In this document: positions 1 to 9,627 of the stretch, in pieces | Layout of the letters: every line of letters begins with the position of its first letter | How positions within the stretch are numbered: the stretch's first letter is position 1 | DNA from: Ecytonucleospora hepatopenaei | Taxonomy: Eukaryota; Microsporidia; Enterocytozoonidae | Assembly (NCBI GenBank): GCA_026692725.1 | Contig: JAPMUG010000001.1 | Span: forward strand, 124,001-188,000 | Length of the DNA: 64,000 nt | Reading direction: 5' to 3' | Position numbers and translations under genes: made by a program | Notes under the pieces: model-generated | Database searches by the model: none | What the model saw: only the letters and a program-made list of their open reading frames with translations | What the model was told of the DNA's origin: nothing

Positions 1-66
1 TGGCGCAATGGCTAGCGCGTATGATTTCTAATCCTGAGGTTGTGGGTTCGAGTCCCACAAGAGGTG
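1..66 (+). tRNA. tRNA-Arg(UCU), 5' end cut by window edge
   Basis: The window begins at tRNA position 8, so the 5' acceptor strand is missing. Seen: D stem GCGC/GCGC (3-6, 15-18), anticodon stem 20-24/32-36 with loop TTTCTAA giving anticodon TCT, T arm GTGGG-TTCGAGT-CCCAC (42-58), 3' acceptor AAGAGGT and discriminator G at 66. A run of seven T (67-73) is a good RNA polymerase III terminator. One mismatch (T x C) lies in the anticodon stem. Confidence 0.88.
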
Positions 67-575
67 TTTTTTTAATCGTGTAAGTTGTATTTGTTTTATT
101 TTTCTGTTTTATTTTTTAATATATTTAAATGCAAACTTTTATTTAAATTATTTGAATTTTTATTTTTAACCTGATAATTTTTGTTTGAAGAATATTGTTT
201 ATATAAAAGTAACTCTTTTAAAAATTTCTTTTTTAAAAAAGATGTGTAATTTTAACGTTTATATAAAAGCAGCTGCACTATTAATATGTTGTTGTATTTT
301 TAGTTTTATATTAAATTTAAAAAATTTAATAATTGATTTGTATTTAATTAATAAACCATTGCAATAAATTCTATTGATAATTTATTTTGCTTATTTTATG
401 TTTATAATTTATGCTAATGTTATTTCAATATTAAATAATCTGTAAAATATGAAATTGTCACAATAAACTATAGTTAAAAATTATTAAAATAACTGATAAT
501 AAAACTACTAATAAATATTTCCAATCATACTAATCAAAAGTATTGCATGTTTGTAATGAAATAGTAAATATTATT
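67..575. other. AT-rich intergenic region, no gene seen
   Basis: Apart from the pol III terminator at 67-73, this spacer is low-complexity A/T. A short open frame at 187-367 begins with TTG, has no recognisable family and is not called. Confidence 0.6.
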
Positions 576-3500
576 TTAATAGTTTTCATTGCAAATGTTA
601 TCTATCATGCCTAAAACACTTTCAGAATCTTGGTTTACATCTTTGCGTATTAAATCTTGTTGTTTTTTATTCATAAATTGATATTCTAACAACACTTGTT
701 TGTATACAGCATCCTTTTCTTGTTCCATTTTAAGTTCATCCCCCATTAAAAAATTGTCTGGATTTAATCCAAGTGTATTTGTTAAACTATCACAAATTTT
801 ATTGTATAAACTGCTAAAGTTTTCATTAACTTTGATCATTTTTATTTCAAATTGATTGTTTTTCATAATAATTTTGTTATTTCTTTTTAAATAGGAAGTT
901 ACTGCATAACAACTTAATTGCGTGTTAATTTCTAATAACTTGGTGAGGTGTGTGTTTTTATTAGTTACCTCTAAAACTGGTGCAAAAGTATACACATAAA
1001 TTTTACCTTCTTTATTTGTAGAAATAAAAAACAAATTTTCTTCTTCAATTATTGCTGAAATGTTAGTTATTTCTTTAATTGGCATGGTATTTGCAATAAA
1101 TGTCAATTTTAATGGATTTTCTGGCCTTAAAAAATATAAATGCATACCATTAAAAAGATCACCAAAAATTATCATATTTCTTATCACCAACAATTTTTGT
1201 ATAGATAAACCTGCTTCTAATCTTCCTACGGCTCCAAATTCACCAGCAGAAACTTCATATGCCATCAATCTGGTATTTACTCCTGCTACTACCAAAACAT
1301 CATTTAATGTGTATGAATCTTTTTTTATTTGTTTGTAAAAAACATCAATTGTGGTAATTGCAAATTTTACATGCTCTTCACACAAAAACTTTAATTTTTT
1401 GCTTTGAATTTCATTTTTCTCGGCAACCACCGTTTGAACTGCAAAAAGCATTAGTTTGCTACTTGTGCAGATTTCTTCTGATTTTACACTTACAACGCTA
1501 ACAACAACATATTTTTCACAAATAATTTTAAAATCTGCAACATACTCATCCTCATTAAAAAATATACTATCAAAAACATTCAGATCCTGATCATATAAAA
1601 CCATTGAAAATCTTTTTGTAACTCCTAACAGGGCTGTTTTAAAATTGTCTTTGTGTGGCTCGATCCTTTCTGTCACTGCTTTGTTATCATCTGTTGTTCT
1701 GTGTACAACTGGAATAAAAGGTATGTGTCTAAAAGGCACATTTTTTGTTTTTATGCCTATGTTAAAATAAATGCTTTGCTTTAAGTCTATCTGTTCAACA
1801 TCTTCTTCTACGCCCTGCTCTATGTATACTTTGACATCATTTGTTTTTATGTTTAATTTATCCGTGTTTTTCTTTTCCTTTTCTTTTTTAATTTTGCATA
1901 AATTATTGCATAATTTTATTTTTGAAACAAACAAATTTTGATTTTTAAGGTTATTTTCAATTTTAATTTTGCCAAGTTCATTATTGCAAAGAACAAAAAC
2001 AGAATCCTCAATTTGGCACAAACTATCAAATTTAAATTTGGATTTTACAAAAACCAACGAATTTTCTAATAAAATAAAAAAAGGTCTGGTTGATTTTGTG
2101 TAAATAAAATCTTTTCCCTTGTATATGAAAAATTCTTTGTTTAATGAGCTTTCTTTTTGTTCCAAAGCATTTCTCTCTGTTTTAAACCAAACAAACTCAT
2201 TTAAAAAGATCTTTGTAAATCCAAATGTATTCTCCCCACTATAAAAAACAAAACTGTACGCGTGTAAAAGGTTGTTTGCCACAACAAACAAAAATACCTT
2301 AAAACCTATGTTTTTTATCAATACTTGTTGAATTTTATCACTATTTGATAGCATCATATCGTCAAAAGATTTTTTAAACAATATTTCATCATTATATAAA
2401 AATAAAAATTCGCTATTTTCATATTTACAAAGAAATTTTCCGCTTTGGTCATAAAAAAATTCATCATCTTTAAGTTCTTCATATTTTTTAGGATCTTTAA
2501 CATTATTTATATCATACCATATATAATCTTCACCTAAATAATAAACATCCTGATCAAATTTTCTTAACATTTTGCTATTACATCTTTGTATCATTTTAAA
2601 ATTTAATTTTGATGTGTTTTCTACAGAAAATACACTTGATTTGGCATTGTAGTTGGTTTTATACGGTTTTGTTGTTAAAGAATGAACTTTACCTAAATTT
2701 TCTAATTTGTTTGCCTCCAAAAAACAACTTTCAGTAAGCTTAACATAATTTTCTGTATTTTCTGGCTTATCTTCAACTTTCTTAAACAAAAAACTATTAA
2801 ATTCAGAACTTCCAATTAACAAATTTCCTTTACTAGAAGTAACAGAAATTGGTTTTTTAGATATTTTAGTTACAAAATCAATATTTGCCATAGATATTCT
2901 ATTTGCTTCTAATTTTATTGTAATTTTGTATAAATCTCCATTTCCATTCAACAAAAACATGCTATTGTCAAATTCAAAAACATGTGAGTCCTGAAAAACA
3001 TGCTCAATTTTTGTAAAATCAGCATGAAAATGTTCAATATCCTTTCCTTTGCTATGCTCTCCAATTAACTTAAGTTCTAACAATTTTCTTTCCTTATTTG
3101 TTTGTTCCTCCAAAATTTTGACTTTTCCTTCTGCGTTTTTATATAAAAAATTAGAAAAAGATAAAAGAATCTTATCGTTCTTGTAATGAATTTCTACAGC
3201 ATGTCGATAAACAACAAAAATACAATCTTTTAATGCATAAAAAGAGTCGCAAAAGTCTAACAAAGGGATGCTTCCTAAAACCGTAGAGTCCCCATCTAAA
3301 TTAATTTTGTTTAAATTTAATCCATTTTGTGCAATAATTGTGTTTGTAAATCCAGGAAGTCCACACGTTTTAGAACAAACAACTTCAGAATAACTTACAA
3401 AATTATCCTTAAGTCCAAAATATGCAACTGAAAAATTGTTGTGAATAAAAACCATGTTTTCACTACAAAAAATACACTTATAAGAGTATTTTAGTTCACG

Positions 3501-3743
3501 TTGCACCAAACAATTAAAATCAAAATCACACTGTACAATTTTGTCACCAAACAAAATAATGAGAGTATCCGAGCAAATACAAAAATCGGTGATTTTTTCG
3601 TAAAAATGTTTTTCATTTACAAGAACCCATTCCAAGGTGTAAATGGAAAAACTGTATGCAAATTGTCCTATAATAAGATTGTTATGTAAATATGTCTTTA
3701 CAAAAGAATTTCCAATATTTTTGTGGCTTACAAAAAAATTCAT
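576..3743 (-). CDS. CPSF160/Cft1-like cleavage and polyadenylation factor subunit
   Basis: 1055-residue protein of beta-propeller type with no membrane segment or signal peptide. The C-terminal third (about residues 700-1000) resembles the CPSF A-subunit domain shared by CPSF160/Cft1, SF3b3/Rse1 and DDB1: an interior stretch like 'LVVAGVNTRLMAYEV' followed by 'IIFGDLFNGMHLYFL' and 'NPLKLTFIA' matches the blade pattern of that domain. The wording fits Cft1 better than Rse1 or DDB1. In that role it would scaffold the nuclear pre-mRNA 3'-end processing complex and help recognise AAUAAA. Length is short of the usual 1300-1450 residues, as expected in a reduced genome. The ATG lies 79 bp from the divergent tRNA-Arg(UCG). 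Family membership is fairly sure; the choice of paralogue is inference. Confidence 0.62.
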   Translation of the reverse strand: MNFFVSHKNIGNSFVKTYLHNNLIIGQFAYSFSIYTLEWVLVNEKHFYEKITDFCICSDTLIILFGDKIVQCDFDFNCLVQRELKYSYKCIFCSENMVFIHNNFSVAYFGLKDNFVSYSEVVCSKTCGLPGFTNTIIAQNGLNLNKINLDGDSTVLGSIPLLDFCDSFYALKDCIFVVYRHAVEIHYKNDKILLSFSNFLYKNAEGKVKILEEQTNKERKLLELKLIGEHSKGKDIEHFHADFTKIEHVFQDSHVFEFDNSMFLLNGNGDLYKITIKLEANRISMANIDFVTKISKKPISVTSSKGNLLIGSSEFNSFLFKKVEDKPENTENYVKLTESCFLEANKLENLGKVHSLTTKPYKTNYNAKSSVFSVENTSKLNFKMIQRCNSKMLRKFDQDVYYLGEDYIWYDINNVKDPKKYEELKDDEFFYDQSGKFLCKYENSEFLFLYNDEILFKKSFDDMMLSNSDKIQQVLIKNIGFKVFLFVVANNLLHAYSFVFYSGENTFGFTKIFLNEFVWFKTERNALEQKESSLNKEFFIYKGKDFIYTKSTRPFFILLENSLVFVKSKFKFDSLCQIEDSVFVLCNNELGKIKIENNLKNQNLFVSKIKLCNNLCKIKKEKEKKNTDKLNIKTNDVKVYIEQGVEEDVEQIDLKQSIYFNIGIKTKNVPFRHIPFIPVVHRTTDDNKAVTERIEPHKDNFKTALLGVTKRFSMVLYDQDLNVFDSIFFNEDEYVADFKIICEKYVVVSVVSVKSEEICTSSKLMLFAVQTVVAEKNEIQSKKLKFLCEEHVKFAITTIDVFYKQIKKDSYTLNDVLVVAGVNTRLMAYEVSAGEFGAVGRLEAGLSIQKLLVIRNMIIFGDLFNGMHLYFLRPENPLKLTFIANTMPIKEITNISAIIEEENLFFISTNKEGKIYVYTFAPVLEVTNKNTHLTKLLEINTQLSCYAVTSYLKRNNKIIMKNNQFEIKMIKVNENFSSLYNKICDSLTNTLGLNPDNFLMGDELKMEQEKDAVYKQVLLEYQFMNKKQQDLIRKDVNQDSESVLGMIDNICNENY

Positions 3744-3822
3744 ACGTGGTGTGTGAGAAAGAGAAAAAAAGAAATATGCTTAAATAATAAATTATTCTAA
3801 AGCGTATATTTAAATAATTTTT

Positions 3823-3894
3823 GATCGCATAGCTCAATGGTAGAGCAGTGGTCTTCGGAACCAAAGGTTGTGGGTTCGAATCCCGTTGCGATTG
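3823..3894 (+). tRNA. tRNA-Arg(UCG)
   Basis: A 72-nt cloverleaf. Acceptor GATCGCA pairs with TGCGATT (one G-T pair), D stem GCTC/GAGC, anticodon stem GTGGT/ACCAA around loop CTTCGGA (anticodon TCG, reading CGA), T arm GTGGG-TTCGAAT-CCCGT with two wobble pairs, discriminator G. No intron. It lies between the divergent Cft1-like gene and the Vps45 gene, whose ATG begins 52 bp downstream. Confidence 0.93.
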
Positions 3895-3946
3895 TATGAT
3901 TTTTGACTTTTTCAGTAAAATACACATGAAACAGTAAACAAACATC

Positions 3947-5314
3947 ATGGATGTGCTTTATGCAGAGCAAATTGATTTTGTTTTAAATAATTTAAAAGAT
4001 GTGAAATGCATTCTTTTTGACTGTGATAAAACTAAACAAATGATAAACAACTCTTTTAATTACAAAAATTTGATTTCTTCAAATTATTTTTATTTTGACT
4101 ACTTAACAAACAAAAAAAGAAGCAAAATCAACATACACGCGGTCGTTATTCTTGACGGGTCAAATTTAAAGCTTTTGGTCAATGAACTTGTGGATCCATG
4201 TTACTCAAAATATACCATTTTGTTTAAAAATGCAATTGATCCATTTGCTATTGAAATTTTGGCCGGGGCAGACAGGGAAAACGTTGTCAAGGGTGTTTTT
4301 GAAATTAACATGAGCGCTATAAAACTTGATGATTTTTTCTATAAGGTTGATTTTTCTGAAATGGAGACTGTTTTTAATGCTTTGAATATTTCACCAAAAA
4401 TTAAAGTTTTTAAAAGCATAAAAGAAGAAGAAATTTTTAAAACAAATTTTATAAAGTCACAAATTGGCAGTGAAATGCTGGTTTTAGACCGATCATTTGA
4501 TTTGATAACGCCACTTTTGTGCAATTGGCACTATCAGTCTGCAATTTCACAATATTTTAAATATGAAAATTTTAACGTAGAAATAGCAAGAAAAGAATAT
4601 GCACTTAAGGATGATTTTTTTCTTAAAAATAAATTTAATGATATAGAGACAGTAGGTGAAAATTTGAAAGAGGAAGTCCAGGATTTGGAAAGAAAAAGAC
4701 ACAATATAAACAACTATCAATTTGATGATATAGAAGGTGTAACGACACTATCAAAGGTAGTTGACATAAATATGAACGTTTTTAAGCACGTGTTGGACGA
4801 AACCTTACGAAATCAAGAACTGGGAGAAGTTGAGATTAAAATCTTAAAGGGAAATAGTGAGGATTTGGTGCTATTTCAAAAAGACAGTAAAGAATATGTA
4901 AAATTACAGATAATTGAAAGTTTGTCAAAAAGAACTAGGAGCAGTGGATTGCAAAATAATATTTATGAAAATTGCATGAAAAAATATGTTCCTTCCACCT
5001 ATTCCTTTTCTTTTAACGATAAAAGCGACTTACTTTCTTATGAATCTCCTGTAAAGAAAATATTCAGGCATTTTGTAAAGAAAAAATTAAACCATGCTGA
5101 TTTTTATAAAATAAACCAAATACAAGGAAATTCTCAAACAGAAAATAAAATTTATTTGATTTATATGAGAAATGGTGCTACTTACAGGGAATATAAAGAT
5201 ATTATGGAACAGGCACAGTCCCTTGGTGTGATTGTCTATGTTTTTACTGACAAAATATTGACGGTAGAAAATACTCTTAAATCATTGCTGTGTGAAAATT
5301 CAAATAAAAAATAA
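3947..5314 (+). CDS. VPS45: Sec1/Munc18 family protein, Vps45-like
   Basis: 455-residue SM protein. The hallmark 'MLVLDRSFDLITPLL' followed by a tryptophan-tyrosine motif lies near residues 178-200 and is diagnostic of the Sec1/Munc18 fold. The N-terminal 130 residues (ILFD near 22, 'KYTILFKNAI' near 88, then a LA-AD-E-VV stretch) fit Vps45 better than Sec1, Sly1 or Vps33. SM proteins clasp SNARE bundles and Tlg2/Pep12-type syntaxins, so the expected job is endosome/trans-Golgi vesicle fusion. The start ATG is 52 bp after the tRNA; the stop is 11 bp before the next gene, Pcc1, so the two are very tightly packed. Length is somewhat short of the usual 550-580 residues. Confidence 0.82.
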   Translation: MDVLYAEQIDFVLNNLKDVKCILFDCDKTKQMINNSFNYKNLISSNYFYFDYLTNKKRSKINIHAVVILDGSNLKLLVNELVDPCYSKYTILFKNAIDPFAIEILAGADRENVVKGVFEINMSAIKLDDFFYKVDFSEMETVFNALNISPKIKVFKSIKEEEIFKTNFIKSQIGSEMLVLDRSFDLITPLLCNWHYQSAISQYFKYENFNVEIARKEYALKDDFFLKNKFNDIETVGENLKEEVQDLERKRHNINNYQFDDIEGVTTLSKVVDINMNVFKHVLDETLRNQELGEVEIKILKGNSEDLVLFQKDSKEYVKLQIIESLSKRTRSSGLQNNIYENCMKKYVPSTYSFSFNDKSDLLSYESPVKKIFRHFVKKKLNHADFYKINQIQGNSQTENKIYLIYMRNGATYREYKDIMEQAQSLGVIVYVFTDKILTVENTLKSLLCENSNKK

Positions 5315-5325
5315 ATTTTTTAACC

Positions 5326-5544
5326 ATGCCTACCGCTGTTTTTGAAATTGAATGTGAACATCCACAGGTTGTTTTAAATGCTGTAAATTTTGGTGAACGG
5401 GACAATGTCAAGTATAGTTTGAAGGACGGAAAAATCAGCCTCCATTTCGTTAGTGACAATGTTAGAAATTTGGTAAAATCAACATATTCTGTTTGTAATA
5501 AAATACAATTATCTATTGATACCATTGAAAAGTTTAAAAATTAA
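5326..5544 (+). CDS. PCC1: Pcc1-like KEOPS/EKC subunit
   Basis: 72-residue protein. The pattern of an N-terminal beta strand, a strand with 'KDGKISLHFVSDN', and a long helix 'VRNLVKSTYSVCNKIQLSI' matches the small Pcc1/CTAG family in size and order. Pcc1 dimerises the KEOPS complex, which makes the t6A37 modification on ANN-reading tRNAs and also has telomere and transcription links in yeast. It starts with ATG only 11 bp after the Vps45 stop on the same strand. A short family makes the assignment moderately sure. Confidence 0.66.
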   Translation: MPTAVFEIECEHPQVVLNAVNFGERDNVKYSLKDGKISLHFVSDNVRNLVKSTYSVCNKIQLSIDTIEKFKN

Positions 5545-5875
5545 AGGTATCTTGCAAAATCATTTTAAATTTAACTGTTAATTAAGTAAACTAACAATAA
5601 TTTTATTGGATTTTTGATTAAATATTTTAAAATACAAACAAAATTATAATTTTGTTTGTCTTTAACATAAAAACATAAAATTATGCATAAAATATTATTT
5701 TAAAAAATTAGAAATTAATTTCTAAATTAATATGATTAGTATTTCTTTTTTATAAAAAGATATTGTTAGGTTCTAATAGATTTTTATGTTCTTATTTCTG
5801 TTATAATGTATATTTATATGTTTTTATTTGATATTTACATGTTATTTTTAAAAATTGTTTTTTGTATTTTGCCCT
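5545..5875. other. AT-rich intergenic spacer
   Basis: Nothing gene-like seen. It includes a weak inverted stretch of AATTTTGTTTG type near 5637-5660 and ends in the CCC triplet described for the Cdc73 start. Confidence 0.5.
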
Positions 5876-5878
5876 ATG
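5872..5878 (+). promoter_or_regulatory. CCC start-proximal signal at the Cdc73 ATG
   Basis: The sequence GCCCTATG places a CCC one base before the ATG at 5876. CCC/GGG-like motifs immediately upstream of start codons are a known microsporidian transcription-start signal. It supports 5876, rather than an upstream TTG at 5855, as the real start. Confidence 0.5.
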
Positions 5879-6628
5879 TTAAAACTTTTAAGAGACATAC
5901 TTAACAGTAAAGAAATAGTAAAAGTAGAAGAAGACAAAATTTTAGTGAATGGCAATCCGATAGATGACAAAGAAATGGTGGAATTTAAACTGTGTGAACA
6001 AAAATATGCCTTGATTTCTGTTATTTTGTATATAATAGATAGAAAAGCAAAGCATATAGATTATATCAAGAAGTGTAAACCATTTAGTGTTACACCAATT
6101 AAATTAAATGACAAAGAAAATATAGTTGAGGAAATAAAAAGCTACAAAGAGGAAAAGCTCAAAGGTGAGTTTCTGAAAATGCAGTATGCAACCGGTCGTA
6201 AATATTACGTCCCACCCTTTGAGGACATAAATTATATATTGGTTGGTTACGACATAACCAAAAAGATAGGTCTCTCAAACGTAGAAGCACTTTTAAAAGA
6301 CAAAAAGGTGATTAAAAACACAGGTAGTGGTATAATTTCAGCATCAAAAGAGTTTGAGTGTGAAGGGTATAAGTTTAAAGTGTTTAATGATTTTAGTAAA
6401 TTTACAGAAGAGGAGTGGAATATGGTGAAAATAGTGTTTATAGATGGCATAGAAAAAGAGTTGAAAACCAAGTGTAAATTTTATGAGAAGGTAAAGGAAA
6501 ATGCAGTTTTTATAGCATTTGAAAAACCAGAGGATAAGAACATAAGCATATTTACACCAATAGTAAAAGAAGATACAATTATAAATTATAGTTTTATGTG
6601 GGATGATATAAAAAATATTATAAGTTAA
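5876..6628 (+). CDS. CDC73: Cdc73/parafibromin-like Paf1-complex subunit
   Basis: 250 residues from the ATG at 5876. The N-terminal part (LLRDILNSKEIVKVEED, then a segment ending in 'YIKKCKPFSV') follows the parafibromin N-terminus, and the C-terminal part contains 'FTEEEWNMVKIVFIDG', the signature of the Ras-like Cdc73 C-terminal domain ('L..EDWD.VVAVF..G'). Cdc73 is a subunit of the nuclear Paf1 complex, which travels with RNA polymerase II and promotes elongation, histone modification and 3'-end processing. The protein is much shorter than yeast Cdc73 (about 390) because the linker is reduced. Assignment is good; function is transferred from the family. Confidence 0.8.
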   Translation: MLKLLRDILNSKEIVKVEEDKILVNGNPIDDKEMVEFKLCEQKYALISVILYIIDRKAKHIDYIKKCKPFSVTPIKLNDKENIVEEIKSYKEEKLKGEFLKMQYATGRKYYVPPFEDINYILVGYDITKKIGLSNVEALLKDKKVIKNTGSGIISASKEFECEGYKFKVFNDFSKFTEEEWNMVKIVFIDGIEKELKTKCKFYEKVKENAVFIAFEKPEDKNISIFTPIVKEDTIINYSFMWDDIKNIIS

Positions 6629-6629
6629 T

Positions 6630-6710
6630 ATTAAATAATATACTAATATATTAAATATTAAATAATATACTGATATATTAAATATTAAATAATATACTGA
6701 TATATTATAT
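6630..6710. repeat. 27-bp tandem repeat, three copies
   Basis: Three head-to-tail copies of a 27-bp AT-only-plus-C unit (ATTAAATAATATACT-rATATATTAAAT type) directly after the Cdc73 stop. The copies differ at one or a few bases. Confidence 0.8.
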
Positions 6711-6826
6711 ATTAATTTATATAATTATTTATAATGTATTAATTTATACTGATATATTATATATTTAAATATAAAACACTTAATAATAAATAATAAATAT
6801 TTTATAATATTTTTATAAATATTTAT

Positions 6827-7390
6827 ATGCCTAACAATGTAAATAACAAAGGATATTTTGCATGTGTAAAACACCACATTTATTGCATGTGGTTGCTAAG
6901 ACCTGTCGACTTGAGTGAAACACCCATAAACATCTTGCATTTCCTGCTGCTGGCATTTTTAAACACGTGCCTTATTTTCTGTGCCCACCTAATACGCCTG
7001 ATATGTAGTGTAAATTTGTTTAAGCTGGCACTGAACATAGTTTCCCCTCTGTATATTTTATTTGGGTGTGTTTTTATGATAGTGCTTTCGATGGTAGGAG
7101 GGTGGGTGTATGGTATTTTCTTGGATGAAATGTCCCTGTCTAACTCCTACTTGGTAATGCTTAGCACAGGGTATATGCCCTATGTTATGCTTATAACCAT
7201 AATATTTGTAGATCTATCAGGGATAATAAGCATATGTGCAGGAATAGCAGCAGAATATTTTTTAAGGAGCAGTTTGTTGAAGCACAGGGCATTTGAGTCA
7301 AAAATAGATAAGATTTATTTTGTAGTGGTATCAATGTTACTGAATGTAGGAGCATATTGGTTTATATATCCATTGTTTTTTGTAAGTTAA
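6827..7390 (+). CDS. Multi-span membrane protein, possibly Yip1-like
   Basis: 187 residues starting with ATG. Four to five hydrophobic segments are visible, near residues 36-55, 66-92, 112-148 and 165-185; the first 35 residues are polar with several Cys and His. The spacing of a polar cytosolic N-terminus followed by packed hairpin helices, with a Gly-Tyr-Met-Pro motif near 120, recalls the Yip1/Yif1 family of ER-Golgi membrane proteins, but no diagnostic motif is certain. Its codon use is less AT-biased than its flanks. A 22-bp direct duplication lies at and after its stop (7389-7432). Function is unknown. Confidence 0.6.
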   Translation: MPNNVNNKGYFACVKHHIYCMWLLRPVDLSETPINILHFLLLAFLNTCLIFCAHLIRLICSVNLFKLALNIVSPLYILFGCVFMIVLSMVGGWVYGIFLDEMSLSNSYLVMLSTGYMPYVMLITIIFVDLSGIISICAGIAAEYFLRSSLLKHRAFESKIDKIYFVVVSMLLNVGAYWFIYPLFFVS

Positions 7391-7432
7391 TATGGTGTAA
7401 TAATTAATTTAATATGGTGTAATAATTAATTT
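7389..7432. repeat. 22-bp direct duplication
   Basis: Two adjacent copies of a 22-bp unit beginning AATATGGTGTAATAATTAAT; the first copy overlaps the stop codon of the membrane-protein gene. Confidence 0.75.
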
Positions 7433-7502
7433 AACATAATAATAATTATTTTAATATAATATGATTATTGTTATTAAATTAAATATTAAAATCAGATTAA
7501 AT

Positions 7503-8483
7503 TTAATTAATATTTTTTTCTCTTAAAATATTACGTAAATATAATGCTCTACCAACTGGCCATGACAAATATAAATCATCTACGTGTTTAAAACTGCGTA
7601 TTATTGTATTTTCATGGATTTTAGATGATTCTAAGAAACCTATCACAAAATTCATATCATCACAGTCTTGACATATTTTATTTTTGTCAGTAATGTTATT
7701 TATTATCTTATTGTCAGTAATATTTCTTAAGTGGCATTTTAATGCTTCCTTGCAAGCATCATTTTTAATCTGTTTGATTTCTCCTAATGTTTTTCCATTG
7801 AACTGTTCAAGAGAATCAGAAAAGGCAGAAAAAGCATGTAATTCTTTAATTAAATTATTAGAATTATCAGTAATATTAAAATTATATGAATTATCAGTAA
7901 TATTATGTTTATTATCAATAAATTCTACTTTACTATTTGCACTTTCTTCTTTAAATTTCTTTTTACTAGAAATTCCTGTTTCAATTACCTCAAATTTTTT
8001 ATTACCATTTTCCTTATAAACTATCTGGGTAGACTTGCCTCCCATATCCATTAAGAGGTAATTTTCTATTTCTGGAAAAAAGTACTCAAACGCATCCACT
8101 AGTCCTATTGCCTCTTCCTCTCCTGTAAGCAGCCTTATTTCCACCAGGTTGTAGTTAGACATGTGCTTTTCTACTATTTTTAATATTTCCTCACTGTATT
8201 TATCTTCCCGTAACCCGGCTGTAGCATAAAAAGAAACAGGAATGTCACTGGTAATGTTCTGAAGCAAGTTAGTTAGTGTTCTTTCAACAGTGTCAATACC
8301 CAGTGGCTCATAATGAAAAAAACATCCTTTTTTACACAATTTATCACCTACAAAACTATATATGTGTAATCTAGTGGAAGTGCTACCGGCATCAAAAAGA
8401 GAAATTAAATTGGACATGTTTAATGTTTTGTTAGATATAAAAAATAATTTTTTTAAAAACTTTTTTGCAATTTTTTTGATCAT
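7503..8483 (-). CDS. GDA1/CD39-family apyrase (NTPDase), copy 1
   Basis: 326 residues with the apyrase-conserved regions in order: ACR1 'LFDAGSTSTRLHIY' (about 29-42), ACR2 'ATAGLRED', ACR3-like 'TGEEEAIGLVDAFEYF' with the catalytic-type glutamate, ACR4 'LLMDMGGKSTQIVY', and a C-terminal 'LSWPVGRALYL' like the last conserved block. The family hydrolyses nucleoside tri- and diphosphates, usually in the Golgi/ER lumen or outside the cell. It is short for the family (usually 430-550). A second ATG at 8417 (Met23) would remove a lysine-rich N-terminus and give nearly the same start as the neighbour; either start is possible. It is the tandem paralogue of the next gene. Confidence 0.85.
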   Translation of the reverse strand: MIKKIAKKFLKKLFFISNKTLNMSNLISLFDAGSTSTRLHIYSFVGDKLCKKGCFFHYEPLGIDTVERTLTNLLQNITSDIPVSFYATAGLREDKYSEEILKIVEKHMSNYNLVEIRLLTGEEEAIGLVDAFEYFFPEIENYLLMDMGGKSTQIVYKENGNKKFEVIETGISSKKKFKEESANSKVEFIDNKHNITDNSYNFNITDNSNNLIKELHAFSAFSDSLEQFNGKTLGEIKQIKNDACKEALKCHLRNITDNKIINNITDKNKICQDCDDMNFVIGFLESSKIHENTIIRSFKHVDDLYLSWPVGRALYLRNILREKNIN

Positions 8484-8622
8484 TTGCTGATTTTAATTTT
8501 AATTAAAGATATGGTTGTATTTAGATGCTTAATTGAATAAAATTGAAAAAAAATCAAAATGTTTTGATCAGTAAAATTTTTAAAAAAAATATTTTATATA
8601 TTATGGTATATTATTTTATTAA

Positions 8623-9627
8623 TTAAATTATACTTCTGTATATTTGTAATGCTTTACCTATTGGCCATGATATGTATAAATCATCTGTATGATGAAATAT
8701 ATTGATGGTAGCATTTTTATTAATTTTCAAAATATCACTAATAAAGTAATTAATATAGTTTAAATCATTGCATGCATTATATTTGCTAATATCATTGTGT
8801 TTGTTGTATTCATTAGTGTTGCATTTATCATTTATTGATGCTTCTATGTCTTTATACGATTTACCATTAAATTCCTTAAGAGAATCAGCAAAAGAAGAAA
8901 ATGCGTATATATTACCATAAAGAGTATTTTTATTTTTATTAGTAATATTTTTTATATTTCTGTCATTTTTATTAGGCAATAAATTAACCTTGTTATTTAG
9001 TGTATTATCTAAAAAACTATTATTTAAATTATCGTCTAATAAACTATCAAATAATATTCTTTTCTTGGTTGTTATGCCTGTATTCCATAAGTCTATTTCT
9101 ATATTCCCATTTACTTTATAAACTATTTGTGTTGATTTACCACCCATATCCATTAGCATGTAATTGTCAGCTGAGGGATTGAAATATTCAAATGCATCTA
9201 CCAATCCCATCGCTTCTTCTTTGCCTGTCAATATTTTAACATCTGCAATGTATTGTTTATTGCTGTCATCGTGTATTGCATCATTTATATATGACTTTAC
9301 TTTATCCATTATTTGTGTTTTATTAGGATCTTCTCTTATACCTGCAGTAGCATAAAACCCTATAGGTATATTACAATTTAATTTATTTTTACAATTTTTA
9401 TTTAATTTAGTATTGTTTTTTAAATTAATAATATTCTCTAATAAATTTATCATTGTATTATCGACTGTATGTATATTAAGTGGTTCATTATGCTTATGAC
9501 AAGATACCTCTTTTAAATAATCATCTGTTATGTCATAAATATGCAATCTAGTAGATGTACTACCGGCATCAAATATAGCAATAAACATGCAGAAATAATA
9601 ATTGATGTATAAAAGTATATAAAACAT
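8623..9627 (-). CDS. GDA1/CD39-family apyrase (NTPDase), copy 2
   Basis: 334 residues; same conserved blocks as copy 1: 'IFDAGSTSTRLHIYD' (about 18-32), 'FYATAGIRED', 'TGKEEAMGLVDAFEYF', 'MLMDMGGKSTQIVY' and a C-terminal 'ISWPIGKALQI'. The N-terminus MFYILLYINYYFCMFIAIF is hydrophobic and could be a signal peptide or anchor; a second ATG at 9588 (Met14) would remove most of it. The middle of the protein carries Asn-rich insertions absent from copy 1, a feature shared with other proteins here. Same strand as copy 1, with a 139-bp spacer, so a tandem duplication that has diverged. Substrate and location are not shown by the sequence. Confidence 0.85.
   Translation of the reverse strand: MFYILLYINYYFCMFIAIFDAGSTSTRLHIYDITDDYLKEVSCHKHNEPLNIHTVDNTMINLLENIINLKNNTKLNKNCKNKLNCNIPIGFYATAGIREDPNKTQIMDKVKSYINDAIHDDSNKQYIADVKILTGKEEAMGLVDAFEYFNPSADNYMLMDMGGKSTQIVYKVNGNIEIDLWNTGITTKKRILFDSLLDDNLNNSFLDNTLNNKVNLLPNKNDRNIKNITNKNKNTLYGNIYAFSSFADSLKEFNGKSYKDIEASINDKCNTNEYNKHNDISKYNACNDLNYINYFISDILKINKNATINIFHHTDDLYISWPIGKALQIYRSII

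Noticed and set aside
187..367. Small open frame near the left edge
   Set aside because: Starts with TTG, has no homologue recognised, and its sequence is plain A/T-rich spacer composition.
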